Assembly (NCBI RefSeq): GCF_002843315.1
Contig: NZ_MVDD01000002.1
Span: forward strand, 372,001-436,000
Direction of reading: 5' to 3'
Length of the DNA: 64,000 bases
DNA from: Labilibaculum filiforme
Lineage (GTDB): Bacteria > Bacteroidota > Bacteroidia > Bacteroidales > Marinifilaceae
Part shown: one piece after another, positions 44,448 to 53,356 of the stretch
Layout: the number at the start of each line of letters is the position of its first letter
Position numbering within the stretch: position 1 is the first letter of the stretch
The notes under the pieces: model-generated
Told to the model about the DNA's origin: nothing
Database searches by the model: none
Seen by the model: only the letters and a program-made list of their open reading frames with translations
Position numbers and translations under genes: made by a program

Positions 44448-46775
44448 TTAAAACGGATTTTCTTCCACTGCTTTTTCTAAGTCTTGTGCCATAGCAACAA
44501 ACTCATCGGCGGTCATTTCTTTCATATACACCAACCCATGTGTAGCACGCACCAATGGGTGGTTGTTTTCGTAAAAGAAATTCTTACCTAAAAGCAATTG
44601 AATTTGTTTTAACTGTTGCACCCAAACCTTTTGGGTTAACTCGTTAAATTTGCCATCGTATTCATAGCTTGGGAAAGAGGCATTTACCTGACTCATATAA
44701 CTTTCGGAAAATGAATTTTCCATCACATCCAAAGCATTTAAAGAAACAGGAACAATAGAATCGGCTTCGGAAGGATGGTATTTAAACCATACATTTCTAT
44801 ATCCAACAATACGAAGTTTCGAAAGATCTTCCTCTTCTTTCCACTCTTTAACCGCACCAGCAATGGCTTGTAATACTTTATAATGCGTATCGGGTCCACT
44901 ACCTTCCGGATCCATAGCCAAGCTGATAATTGTTGGTTTTAATCTTCGAAACTCTTCCAATACAGGAAGCATATCTCTATTTTTTTCAGGAAGTTCGGTA
45001 AACACATCTCCTTTATAAAAACCCAAACGCAGGTGATGAATATTTTTAACCGGAGTACCAAAATGAGCCCAAACCAGTTCCTCTTCAAACTCACGAATCA
45101 TTCCCTTCATCTTTTGAACTTCAGGAGAATTTTTTCCTCCATCGTAACTGCTTTCTAAATCACTAATTACAAAAGCAATTACCTCATTCAGATGCTCTTT
45201 GCTGTTTACTTTCCAAGTTTCAACAATAGAACGAATAACACGATGGCACAAACCTCTTCGTTTTCCATTTTGATTTCGAGCAGCAACTGAATTTAAGAAA
45301 TGATAAACATCTTTATCCCACTTTTTGCTATATCCTACTTCGAAAAAATCGGCATACTCCAGCATTTGAATTTCGCCTTTAGCGATAAACTCCTGACATT
45401 CCTTTAATACTCCAATTACAAAACCATTTGTTACTGCGGTAAAACCGGATGTAAGCACCGAAAAATGAACATCATTCGTTGCCGAGCGCATCTGGCGATT
45501 GGTGTATGGCATTATTCCCAACATGATATCATCATGATGTGGACCAGTATGATAAATTACCTCATTGGTATCGGGCTTCATGCCTTTTTCCAACTTCTTT
45601 TTGATGGAATCAATAACAAGCTGAACAGTTCCTGCATTTAAATTTGGAATTTGACTGGTGTACGGATCGGCTTTTAAATCATCCATAGTTATATGGTGAC
45701 CATACTTATTAATTTTCTGACAAAGATCAATTACCGCTCTTTCGGTTTTTGAATGCGTCCACTCCCCATTTTTATAAAACTGATTTACACTATCAGTTAA
45801 CTTACAAGCTGCACCGTTTGTTAGGTAAAAACGACTATTTTTCTGCCGTTGTAATACGGATGCAGGATAAATAGCATTTGGCTCACTTTCCAGTGATCCT
45901 TTTACAATATCGGCTTTAGCCTCGCCTGCTGCAAAAATGATTGAAACGGCATTCGGATCATGAGTAATTGTATCTAAACCAATGGTGATTACCAAACGAT
46001 TTCTGGATACTTCAATTCCTCCCAAATCTCCAGCAGCAACTGCTTGTGTTTCAAAATTTGTTTTGGTTAATCGAGTCGTCGAAAAATGATCCGATCCACG
46101 AGTATTAAAAGCGATATGACCATCAGGACCAATTCCTCCAAGGAAAAACCCGATACCACCTTTATCGCGAATTTTTTGCTCGTAAGAAGTACACCAATTA
46201 TCAATCATGAAAATTGATTTTTGCTGCATTTCTTCCACAACACTTGTTGCTTCGCGGTAACGAAGCGACAAATCGATATTATAATCTGGAAAAACTTCCA
46301 GAAAATATTTATTATCTACCAATGGAATTTCATCTGAATTAATCAGTAATGAATTGGCTTTTTCCAAACCAAAACCATCAATATAGTATTTCATCACATA
46401 GTTATAAAAACTATTGTGCTGACGTGGATCAATTGGATAAAACTCATCAATTTGAACAAACTGTAAACCGCTCAAATTTGGTTTCGCCATATCTCCAAGT
46501 CCATACTGACTGCGAATTTCGATTCCTTTAGGCTTGTTCCAATTCTCGAGAAGAAACTGCGTGTACTTAATAAAATACTCCGGAGTTTTTCCAGTTGGCA
46601 AACTAATTACTCCCTGAGGATTTTGTTCCGCCCACTCCAAAAATCGAAGAGATGTCATTAAACCCAACTTTGGGAAATTATCAACCGTTACATAAGGAAT
46701 CTTAGCTGTCATTTCCGACATTCCCGATAATTCGTGAAATGCCTGTTCTACTTTTGATGTAAACATTGTTTTCAT
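44448..46775 (-). CDS. NagB-like glucosamine-6-phosphate deaminase domain fused to PIG-L/LmbE-like domain
   Basis: A 775-residue two-domain protein. Residues about 30-345 are NagB-like: SLPTGKTPEYF, QIDEFYPID (D110), GGIGPDGHIAFN (D218, H220) and LVITIGLDTI. The Glu that follows GHIAFN in E. coli NagB (GHIAFNEP) is here Thr (GHIAFNTRG), so deaminase activity is uncertain. Residues about 395-680 contain YHTGPHHDDIMLG, the metal-site motif of PIG-L/LmbE deacetylases. Such fusions are annotated as NagB in Bacteroidota and may join deacetylation and deamination of an amino sugar. Beside ROK and FucP-type genes, amino-sugar use is likely. Confidence 0.85.
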   Translation of the reverse strand: MKTMFTSKVEQAFHELSGMSEMTAKIPYVTVDNFPKLGLMTSLRFLEWAEQNPQGVISLPTGKTPEYFIKYTQFLLENWNKPKGIEIRSQYGLGDMAKPNLSGLQFVQIDEFYPIDPRQHNSFYNYVMKYYIDGFGLEKANSLLINSDEIPLVDNKYFLEVFPDYNIDLSLRYREATSVVEEMQQKSIFMIDNWCTSYEQKIRDKGGIGFFLGGIGPDGHIAFNTRGSDHFSTTRLTKTNFETQAVAAGDLGGIEVSRNRLVITIGLDTITHDPNAVSIIFAAGEAKADIVKGSLESEPNAIYPASVLQRQKNSRFYLTNGAACKLTDSVNQFYKNGEWTHSKTERAVIDLCQKINKYGHHITMDDLKADPYTSQIPNLNAGTVQLVIDSIKKKLEKGMKPDTNEVIYHTGPHHDDIMLGIMPYTNRQMRSATNDVHFSVLTSGFTAVTNGFVIGVLKECQEFIAKGEIQMLEYADFFEVGYSKKWDKDVYHFLNSVAARNQNGKRRGLCHRVIRSIVETWKVNSKEHLNEVIAFVISDLESSYDGGKNSPEVQKMKGMIREFEEELVWAHFGTPVKNIHHLRLGFYKGDVFTELPEKNRDMLPVLEEFRRLKPTIISLAMDPEGSGPDTHYKVLQAIAGAVKEWKEEEDLSKLRIVGYRNVWFKYHPSEADSIVPVSLNALDVMENSFSESYMSQVNASFPSYEYDGKFNELTQKVWVQQLKQIQLLLGKNFFYENNHPLVRATHGLVYMKEMTADEFVAMAQDLEKAVEENPF

Positions 46776-46910
46776 CTGTTTTAAATTTTCATTTGATGAT
46801 TAAATGAAACTTCAACGAATTAAAAAACCGATCTCTTGTTGGAGAAAAATTGTTCAATCACGAAGCTTTCATTTTCTCTTTTTATTTCTATAATCTCTAC
46901 CTCTTACTCG

Positions 46911-46951
46911 TTTAAAACACTTTCTTTTTACAAAAGCTTTCGTGTTTTAAA
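46911..46951. repeat. Inverted repeat upstream of the NagB-like gene
   Basis: TTTAAAACAC (46911-46920) and GTGTTTTAAA (46942-46951) pair across 21 nt in the 257-bp gap between the MFS and NagB-like genes. It could end the MFS transcript's neighbour or act as an operator for the ROK repressor. No promoter element stands out. Confidence 0.4.
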
Positions 46952-47032
46952 TCTCGCTACCACACGATTAAATACCAGGTTTAGTATCCGAAATAAAATT
47001 ATATTCCTCTGTTGTAAAATCTACTCATTAAA

Positions 47033-48310
47033 TTATTTCGTCAATTTCCACGACTTTATTTTATATCCTTTAAGCGCATAAAATAAAATGAACATGTAAC
47101 ATGGAATCATAATCCAATAAGCCTGCTGACTACCAAACATATCCGATAAATATCCCCAAGCTAAAGGAAGAAGCGCTCCTCCGGAAATTGCCATAATTAA
47201 CAATGCCGACCCTGTATTGATAAAGCTACCTAAACCAGAAAGTGCAAGTGGCCAAATTGCCGGCCAAACCAATGCATTTGCCAAACCAAACAGCGCTACA
47301 AAAATCACAGAAGTAAATCCCGTAGTAAAAATGGCACCCAAAGCAAATACCATTCCCAGAATTGCAGATACTTTAAGAGCTGTTCGCTGATCAATTACTT
47401 TAGGAATAAGAGTTACTCCTAACAAATAGCCAACCACCATAGTTACCATAACATAGGAAGTAAAAGCTTTAGCAGTATCAAATTCAATATTTAAAAACTG
47501 TCCATATTTTATAATCATATCCCCGGCAATTACTTCCGCTCCCACATAAAAAAACAGTGCTATAACCCCTAAAATTAGGTGTGGAAATGCCATTATTGAC
47601 TTCTTTTTCTCTTCTCCATTAGCAGTTTGCTCCTCCTCTTCACTGGTTTCAATCTCGGGTAGTGGAGCCATTCTTACGCCAATTCCCATTAATACCAGCA
47701 CAAATGTCATTACTATGTATGGGTTAATAACTCTTGCAGCCAAGGCATCTAACTCAACAATTCGTGATGCAGCATCCATTGTTTTTAAACTTTGCACAAA
47801 AACATCCGCATCATTTAAAATATAATAAGCTAAAATAAGCGGAGCCATTGCCCCTGCAAATTTGTTACAGATTCCGAGAATACTAATTCTTCTGGCAGCA
47901 CTCTCTTTGGGACCAATAATAGTTACGTAAGGGTTTGATGCTGTTTGAAGTAAGGCTAATCCGGTACCCATTATAAACAAACCAGTTAAAAAGAGTTCGA
48001 ATGTTCTTGTTATCGCCGCAGGAATAAAAACAGTAGTTCCAACAGCCATCACAAACAATCCAACCATCATACCATTCTTAAAACCAGTCTTTTTCAAAAG
48101 CCAAGCCGAAGGCAAAGCCATAACGGTATAAGCAATATAAAAAGCAAAAGTTACAAACATCGCCTGAAAATCGGTCAGTTCACAGGCTATTTGCAGGTAA
48201 GGAATTAAAATACCATTCAGCCAGGTTACAAAACCGAAAATAAAGAACAAGGCTCCAATAATAATCATTGGAAGAATAAAGTTCTTAAAAGAAGATTTAG
48301 AAGTACTCAT
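47033..48310 (-). CDS. FucP-type sugar MFS transporter
   Basis: About 425 residues from the ATG at 48310; the longer frame begins at a GTG in a region with repeats and adds 43 unlikely residues. The N-terminus MSTSKSSFKNFILPMIIIG leads into GFVTWLNGILIPYLQIACEL, the FucP/GluP family signature, and GTGLALLQTASNPYVTIIGP is the second hallmark. Members carry fucose, glucose, galactose or N-acetylglucosamine with protons or sodium. The NagB-like gene downstream and the ROK repressor upstream make an amino sugar plausible. Confidence 0.9.
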   Translation of the reverse strand: MSTSKSSFKNFILPMIIIGALFFIFGFVTWLNGILIPYLQIACELTDFQAMFVTFAFYIAYTVMALPSAWLLKKTGFKNGMMVGLFVMAVGTTVFIPAAITRTFELFLTGLFIMGTGLALLQTASNPYVTIIGPKESAARRISILGICNKFAGAMAPLILAYYILNDADVFVQSLKTMDAASRIVELDALAARVINPYIVMTFVLVLMGIGVRMAPLPEIETSEEEEQTANGEEKKKSIMAFPHLILGVIALFFYVGAEVIAGDMIIKYGQFLNIEFDTAKAFTSYVMVTMVVGYLLGVTLIPKVIDQRTALKVSAILGMVFALGAIFTTGFTSVIFVALFGLANALVWPAIWPLALSGLGSFINTGSALLIMAISGGALLPLAWGYLSDMFGSQQAYWIMIPCYMFILFYALKGYKIKSWKLTK

Positions 48311-48422
48311 TTTATCTTGTTTAAAGTTTATACCGTATTTATCATCGAACTTAAAACCCCTTTTCCCCGATAGTTTTTCTATTGAGGAGCAGAATAATTT
48401 TGAACACATTAAAAAAAGTAAC

Positions 48423-48566
48423 CACCTGCCATACATCACTACTACTACAATGCTCCTATAAAATTTAGAAACGGCAGGTGATTACCTTAACCTATTACAA
48501 TCAATTCCTGAAAGAACACTACTTCTACAAAAATCTTCAACAAAAAAATGAAAGACCTCAGGAATT
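48423..48566. repeat. Two long-loop inverted repeats upstream of the FucP-type gene
   Basis: CACCTGCC (48423-48430) pairs with GGCAGGTG (48473-48480), and AATTCCTGA (48503-48511) with TCAGGAATT (48558-48566). They lie side by side between the ROK repressor stop and the transporter start. They could be a terminator pair or regulatory sites. Confidence 0.4.
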
Positions 48567-48579
48567 AATTTTCATCTCA

Positions 48580-49812
48580 CTACTCTAACCTATTACTTAA
48601 TACTTTTTTCATTACGCTGGCCATAGTCCCCATTAAAGCTGCATCATCCAGCAAATCGGAACTTACTAATTCCATTTCCGAACTAATCCGATCCATCGCA
48701 TATTTATTCATCCACATCGTAACGGGATTAATAATAAACTTTCCGGCATGAGCCAATTTTCCACCGATGATAATCATCTCTGGATTTAATAAATGGAGTA
48801 AAGTCACTAAACCTTTCCCCAAATACTCACACATCTGATTCAATTGATCAATTGCAAACTGATCTCCTGCTAAAATTGCAGCAACAACAGCTCTTAAATC
48901 GATTCGTTTCCCTTCCTTTTTATAGCTAGCTAAAAAACTAGCTTGTCCCTCATCAATCGCATCCTTAATCTTCTGCACTAAAATCTTACCCGATGTTAAA
49001 GTCTCCAAACAGCCTATTTTTCCACAACTACACAGTTTCCCATCAGGATCTATTAATATATGTCCAAACTCCCCTGCAAAGCCATTTTTACCACTATATA
49101 ACTCTCCGTTAAGAATCATCCCCAAACCTATACCATTACTCAAGTTAAGGCACAATACATTCTTTTTATCCTTCGCTTTCCCAAAAGCCTTCTCGCCCAA
49201 AGCCATTGTTCTGGCATCATTATCAAGCAAAACTGGAAACCCAAATTGGGAACCCAAATACGCTCCCAAACCTAATTCTGTAAACGATAAATGCGTATGA
49301 CTAAGTCCATGTTCTGCATCTACCAAACCAGGAATTGAAAACCCTGCGGCCAACACTTTTTCTGGTTTTATATTCCTTGTTTCCAAAGCAATTTTCACTT
49401 TTTCAACAATAATTTGTGTGCAGTTCGAAGTATTTTCCAAATCGAACTCTTTATATTCTTCGCGATACACCAGTTGATTGTTCATATCGAACAAAGCGAG
49501 ACTTAACGAATGCAAGGTAATATCGATACCAACCACATACTGATACTCCGGATTTAAGCAGAATAAATTCGGACGCCTTCCTCCAACCGATTCTCCAATA
49601 CCACTCTCCAACACCACACCAAAGCCAAGTAAATCATCAACAAGAGAAGCAACTAATGGCTGACTTATTTTTGAAGATTTTACAATTTCAGCAATCGATG
49701 CCGCTCCATGATAATACAAATGAGCTACTATTTTTCGATACTGCTCCTGCTTTCTTTTTTTTGCATTTACAGCACCTTGCAGTGTCTTTTCGTATAGAAA
49801 TTCAAGTTCCAA
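48580..49812 (-). CDS. ROK-family transcriptional repressor (NagC-like)
   Basis: About 410 residues. The N-terminal winged helix (YRKIVAHLYYHGAASIAEIV, KISQPLVASLVDDLL) precedes a ROK sugar-binding domain with YVVGIDITLHSLSLALFD, DNDARTMALGE, GFAGEFGHI and CSCGKIGCLETL. The only fitting start is a TTG at 49812, since an in-frame stop lies just upstream and no ATG follows for about 100 residues; AAAGAGAT upstream could be a ribosome site. It likely represses the transporter and NagB-like genes in response to a sugar or its phosphate. Confidence 0.88.
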   Translation of the reverse strand: MELEFLYEKTLQGAVNAKKRKQEQYRKIVAHLYYHGAASIAEIVKSSKISQPLVASLVDDLLGFGVVLESGIGESVGGRRPNLFCLNPEYQYVVGIDITLHSLSLALFDMNNQLVYREEYKEFDLENTSNCTQIIVEKVKIALETRNIKPEKVLAAGFSIPGLVDAEHGLSHTHLSFTELGLGAYLGSQFGFPVLLDNDARTMALGEKAFGKAKDKKNVLCLNLSNGIGLGMILNGELYSGKNGFAGEFGHILIDPDGKLCSCGKIGCLETLTSGKILVQKIKDAIDEGQASFLASYKKEGKRIDLRAVVAAILAGDQFAIDQLNQMCEYLGKGLVTLLHLLNPEMIIIGGKLAHAGKFIINPVTMWMNKYAMDRISSEMELVSSDLLDDAALMGTMASVMKKVLSNRLE

Positions 49813-49850
49813 TATCTCTTTCGTTTAAAATTTCAACAAATCTCTTCGGT

Positions 49851-49858
49851 CAAATATA
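49851..49858 (-). promoter_or_regulatory. -7 element of the ROK repressor gene
   Basis: On the minus strand TATATTTG fits TAnnTTTG and gives a leader of about 30 nt to the TTG start at 49812, which supports that start. Confidence 0.5.
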
Positions 49859-49997
49859 AAATATTTTTCTGAAGCTATCACTACTTTTATAATATTTTTT
49901 AAAAGTAATAATTTGCAACTAAATTTTAGCTTGTATTAAAAATCCTTAATTCCCAATCACTTTTTAGATTTCTCTTTTCGGCTTGATTAAAAAATAC

Positions 49998-50005
49998 TAC
50001 CTTTA
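49998..50005 (+). promoter_or_regulatory. -7 element of the pepD gene
   Basis: TACCTTTA differs from TAnnTTTG at one base; a TTTTCG lies about 17 bp upstream. Leader of about 40 nt. Confidence 0.4.
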
Positions 50006-50051
50006 GTGCTCTTGAATAAATAACACTAAAATTTAACGGAGGAATATAATA

Positions 50052-51512
50052 ATGAGCAAAGAAATTTTAAGCCTCGAACCTAAGGCTATTTGGGAAAACT
50101 TTTATTCATTAACACAAATACCACGCCCATCGAAGCATGAAGATGCTATTCAGGATTTCATGATGAAATTCGGACAAGATTTGGGATTGGAGACTATTAA
50201 GGATGCTGTTGGAAACATCATCATTAAAAAGCCTGCCACCCCAGGTTTCGAAAATCGTAAAGGAGTTGTTTTGCAAGGTCACCTGGATATGGTACCTCAA
50301 AAAAATGCCGACACGGCTCACGATTTTGAAAAAGATCCTATCGAAACATTTATTGATGGCGATTGGGTAACTGCAAAAGGAACCACTTTAGGTGCCGATA
50401 ACGGAATGGGAGTAGCTGCTGCAATGGCGGTTCTGCAAGCTACAAATATCGAACACGGACCGGTTGAAGCTTTATTTACTGCCGACGAAGAAACTGGAAT
50501 GACAGGTGCTTTTGGTCTTCAAAATGATGTTTTAGATGGTGATATCCTGCTAAACATGGATTCGGAAGATGAAGGCGAATTGTATGTTGGTTGTGCCGGT
50601 GGTATCGATGCCAATGTTACTTTTAAATACAAGGAAGATAAACTTGACAAAGGATATGTTGGCTACAAGCTATACATGAAAGGCTTAAAAGGGGGTCACT
50701 CAGGAATGGAGATCATTTTAGGTCGAGGAAACTCTAACAAATTATTGTTCCGCTTTTTAAAAGTGGCAACTAAAAAATACAAATTAAGAATGTCTTCTGT
50801 TGATGGTGGATCATTGCGTAACGCCATTCCTCGTGAATCGTTTGCAATTGTTGCTATTCCAGAAAGATATACCGAAAAATTCCTTGCCGGAGTTGCCGAA
50901 TACGAAGCTATTTACAAAGCAGAACTTTCTGCGGTAGAGCCTGATTTAGCATTCTTTGCTGAGCCAACAGATGCTCCAAAGCACGTGTTCAAAAACAAAA
51001 GCCAGAAAAACTTAATCAATGCTATTTACGCTTGTCCAAATGGTGTTATTCGCATGAGCGATGCCATGCCAGGATTGGTTGAAACATCAACTAACCTTGC
51101 ACGTGTAGTAAGCGAGAATGGTGTTGTTACCATTCAAGCATTATTGCGTTCATCAGTAAACTCCGCAAAAGAAGATTTGGGACAAGCAATTATTTCCACT
51201 TTTGTATTGGCTGGTGGTAAAGTAAAATTAGAAGGCGAATATCCAGGATGGAAACCAAACATGGATTCTCCAATTTTAAAAACCATGCAGGAAGTTTACA
51301 ACAAAAAATTCGGAAAAATTCCTGAAATAAAAGCAATTCATGCTGGTTTAGAGTGTGGTTTATTAGGAGCTGTTTATCCTCATTGGGATATGATCTCTTT
51401 CGGACCAACTATCCGTTTCCCTCACTCTCCAGATGAGAAAGTAAAAACAGATACAGTCGTTAAATTCTGGGATTTCTTAGTAGAGACACTTAAGAATGTA
51501 CCGGTAAAATAA
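50052..51512 (+). CDS. pepD: Aminoacyl-histidine dipeptidase (M20 family)
   Basis: A 486-residue zinc peptidase of the PepD type, the expected length. Metal-site motifs are VVLQGHLDMVPQKN, TLGADNGMGVAAAMAVL, FTADEETGMTGA, NMDSEDEGELYVGCAGG and the late HAGLECG. It has no signal peptide and hydrolyses dipeptides such as Xaa-His in the cytoplasm. It is monocistronic, with a terminator 22 bp after the stop. Three dipeptide-transporter-like MFS genes lie 3.4 kb downstream. Confidence 0.95.
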   Translation: MSKEILSLEPKAIWENFYSLTQIPRPSKHEDAIQDFMMKFGQDLGLETIKDAVGNIIIKKPATPGFENRKGVVLQGHLDMVPQKNADTAHDFEKDPIETFIDGDWVTAKGTTLGADNGMGVAAAMAVLQATNIEHGPVEALFTADEETGMTGAFGLQNDVLDGDILLNMDSEDEGELYVGCAGGIDANVTFKYKEDKLDKGYVGYKLYMKGLKGGHSGMEIILGRGNSNKLLFRFLKVATKKYKLRMSSVDGGSLRNAIPRESFAIVAIPERYTEKFLAGVAEYEAIYKAELSAVEPDLAFFAEPTDAPKHVFKNKSQKNLINAIYACPNGVIRMSDAMPGLVETSTNLARVVSENGVVTIQALLRSSVNSAKEDLGQAIISTFVLAGGKVKLEGEYPGWKPNMDSPILKTMQEVYNKKFGKIPEIKAIHAGLECGLLGAVYPHWDMISFGPTIRFPHSPDEKVKTDTVVKFWDFLVETLKNVPVK

Positions 51513-51533
51513 TACAATCAAATACTGATTTGT

Positions 51534-51565
51534 AAGGAACGTACGATTGTGCGTTCCTTTTTTTA
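51534..51565 (+). terminator. Intrinsic terminator after pepD
   Basis: AAGGAACGTAC (51534-51544) pairs with GTGCGTTCCTT (51549-51559) with one G-T pair, followed by a T-run. Confidence 0.85.
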
Positions 51566-51667
51566 TGGGGTTTCCTTTCAGGTCGGGCTTTTGTTCCAAC
51601 TCCTCGCTCGTACCTCACTGCGGGGTTTCCACTCCAATCCCTAACCCAATTGTTGCGAGCTTAAAAA

Positions 51668-52123
51668 TTACAACTTACGGTACTTTCCTAAAATTAAATA
51701 AATAACCAAATAGAAAATCACACCAATCATTAATGCAAAAACGAATGATCCCAAAGCAAATTGCAGGTAATTTTCACCCAAATTCCTTAAATTCATCAAA
51801 TCAGGTACCTCATTCTGAAATTCACCATGCAAAACAAGTGCTCCGGTCTGATAACCAGCTATTATAATTAGAGGAATTAAGGGAGGAATACTGCTGATAT
51901 TCACAGTGATTAAAGCAAGCACTTTGTTCAATTTCAAAAGTAAAGCCAAGCTTATTGCAAGCACCGTTTGAAAACCCCAAGCGGGAGAAAATGCAAGAAA
52001 TACTCCTAAAGACAAGGACAATGCGATAGTCACATTGGAAGTATCAACACAAGTAACTTCACTAACAATGGTATTTTTTACCTTATCTAACTTTAATCGT
52101 CGTAAAACTGATTGATAATTCAT
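51668..52123 (-). CDS. DUF2062 membrane protein
   Basis: A 151-residue protein with three to four hydrophobic segments. The family core is ALSLSLGVFLAFSPAWGFQT followed by NISSIPPLIPLIIIAGYQTG. DUF2062 domains occur alone or fused to glycosyltransferases in Bacteroidota; no partner is seen here. Function unknown. Confidence 0.88.
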   Translation of the reverse strand: MNYQSVLRRLKLDKVKNTIVSEVTCVDTSNVTIALSLSLGVFLAFSPAWGFQTVLAISLALLLKLNKVLALITVNISSIPPLIPLIIIAGYQTGALVLHGEFQNEVPDLMNLRNLGENYLQFALGSFVFALMIGVIFYLVIYLILGKYRKL

Positions 52124-52200
52124 CCTCTTTATCTTTCTTCAGCAAACAAACCGTACTGATATTTTTTTATGATTCTCTGATAACTGGTAAGAATCACTTT

Positions 52201-53313
52201 CTAACTATTCATTGTCTCGATCCATTCCCCTTCCGTAGTCATAAAGCGCCTCATCAAATTGGCAGTCATGCACGAATGAACCGGCAATATCCCAATTAAA
52301 TCGCCAATTCCGAATTCATCAAATAGTTCATCACTACAACGAATAATACCGTGCTCTTGTGAAAGACTTGCTAAAAATCCACCACCTAAAATCTCACTCC
52401 AACCATTATCAGTAATTCGAACAATACTTCCAAATAGCTTTGTTCCCTCATCATCGGCCTCTAAATATTCTTTAGAAAAATGTACTCCTCCACCATGAAT
52501 AACCAATTCATTACGATCGATATTCCTTGCAATTACCGGACAAGCCATTGCAACAGCAATCTGATTCTCATCACAAGAACCCAATACGTATTGCATAATA
52601 TCATAAAAAACAAAATTACCCGGACGAATCTCATCAATTCCATAAAACTCCTCACTAATACTACAAGCTGGCGTATCACCCAATGAGACTTGAATCTCCG
52701 GAATATCTTTACGAAAAACATCCTTCAATTCGTTCAATGCAAGTAAAGTTCTGCTATGATTTTTATGAATTTCTTCCTGATCGGCAGCCTGATAATTATG
52801 CCCGGTATGCGCCAAAAATCCCTTACAATCTAACTTGTCAGATTCCTTCATTAAATCCACCAACAAACAAATAGAACCAGTTGCTTCCGCAGGCACACCA
52901 GAGCGATGATAACCAGTATCAACTTTTATAAATACCCCAACAGCATGCTTTAATTCCAACTGCAAAAACCGTATCGTTTCCTGCGACTCCACGACTAAAT
53001 TCAATTGAATTTTGGAAGCCAGTTCGTTAATCGAATCTATTTCGCGCACATTAATTGGAATTGCAAGCGTAATGTCTTTCCAACCAGCATTAGCAAAATA
53101 GACCGCCATTTCCATCGATGAAACAGCAATATCTTCTACTCCTCGTTCCTTAAACCATGCGCCAATTGCAGCCGATTGATGCGTTTTAAAATGAGGTCGT
53201 AAACGTGTATTATTTCGCTGTGCCTTGGCCAGCATCGATTCAATATTAGTAATGCATTTTGCCTTATCAAGCAAAAATGTAGGACGAATGATCTTAGCGT
53301 TTAAATTTTGCAT
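52201..53313 (-). CDS. Fold-III PLP enzyme, D-threonine aldolase / D-serine dehydratase type
   Basis: About 370 residues from the ATG at 53313; the frame's TTG one codon upstream is not needed. The alanine-racemase-like barrel holds RLRPHFKTHQS, with the PLP Lys, then GVEDIAVSSMEMAVYFANAG. The C-terminal DSD1 domain holds GGGVHFSKE and the zinc-type HSCMTANL. Such enzymes cleave D-threonine or D-3-hydroxy amino acids, or dehydrate D-serine. The exact reaction is open. It lies 40 bp after the nicotinate phosphoribosyltransferase gene. Confidence 0.88.
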   Translation of the reverse strand: MQNLNAKIIRPTFLLDKAKCITNIESMLAKAQRNNTRLRPHFKTHQSAAIGAWFKERGVEDIAVSSMEMAVYFANAGWKDITLAIPINVREIDSINELASKIQLNLVVESQETIRFLQLELKHAVGVFIKVDTGYHRSGVPAEATGSICLLVDLMKESDKLDCKGFLAHTGHNYQAADQEEIHKNHSRTLLALNELKDVFRKDIPEIQVSLGDTPACSISEEFYGIDEIRPGNFVFYDIMQYVLGSCDENQIAVAMACPVIARNIDRNELVIHGGGVHFSKEYLEADDEGTKLFGSIVRITDNGWSEILGGGFLASLSQEHGIIRCSDELFDEFGIGDLIGILPVHSCMTANLMRRFMTTEGEWIETMNS

Positions 53314-53356
53314 CAAAAAATGGTTTTGAAATTTTACCCAATCAAAAATAACGAAC

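Noticed and set aside
48311-48439. GTG start adding 43 residues to the FucP-type transporter.
   Set aside because: The extension covers hairpin-forming intergenic sequence and the family normally begins a few residues before the first span.
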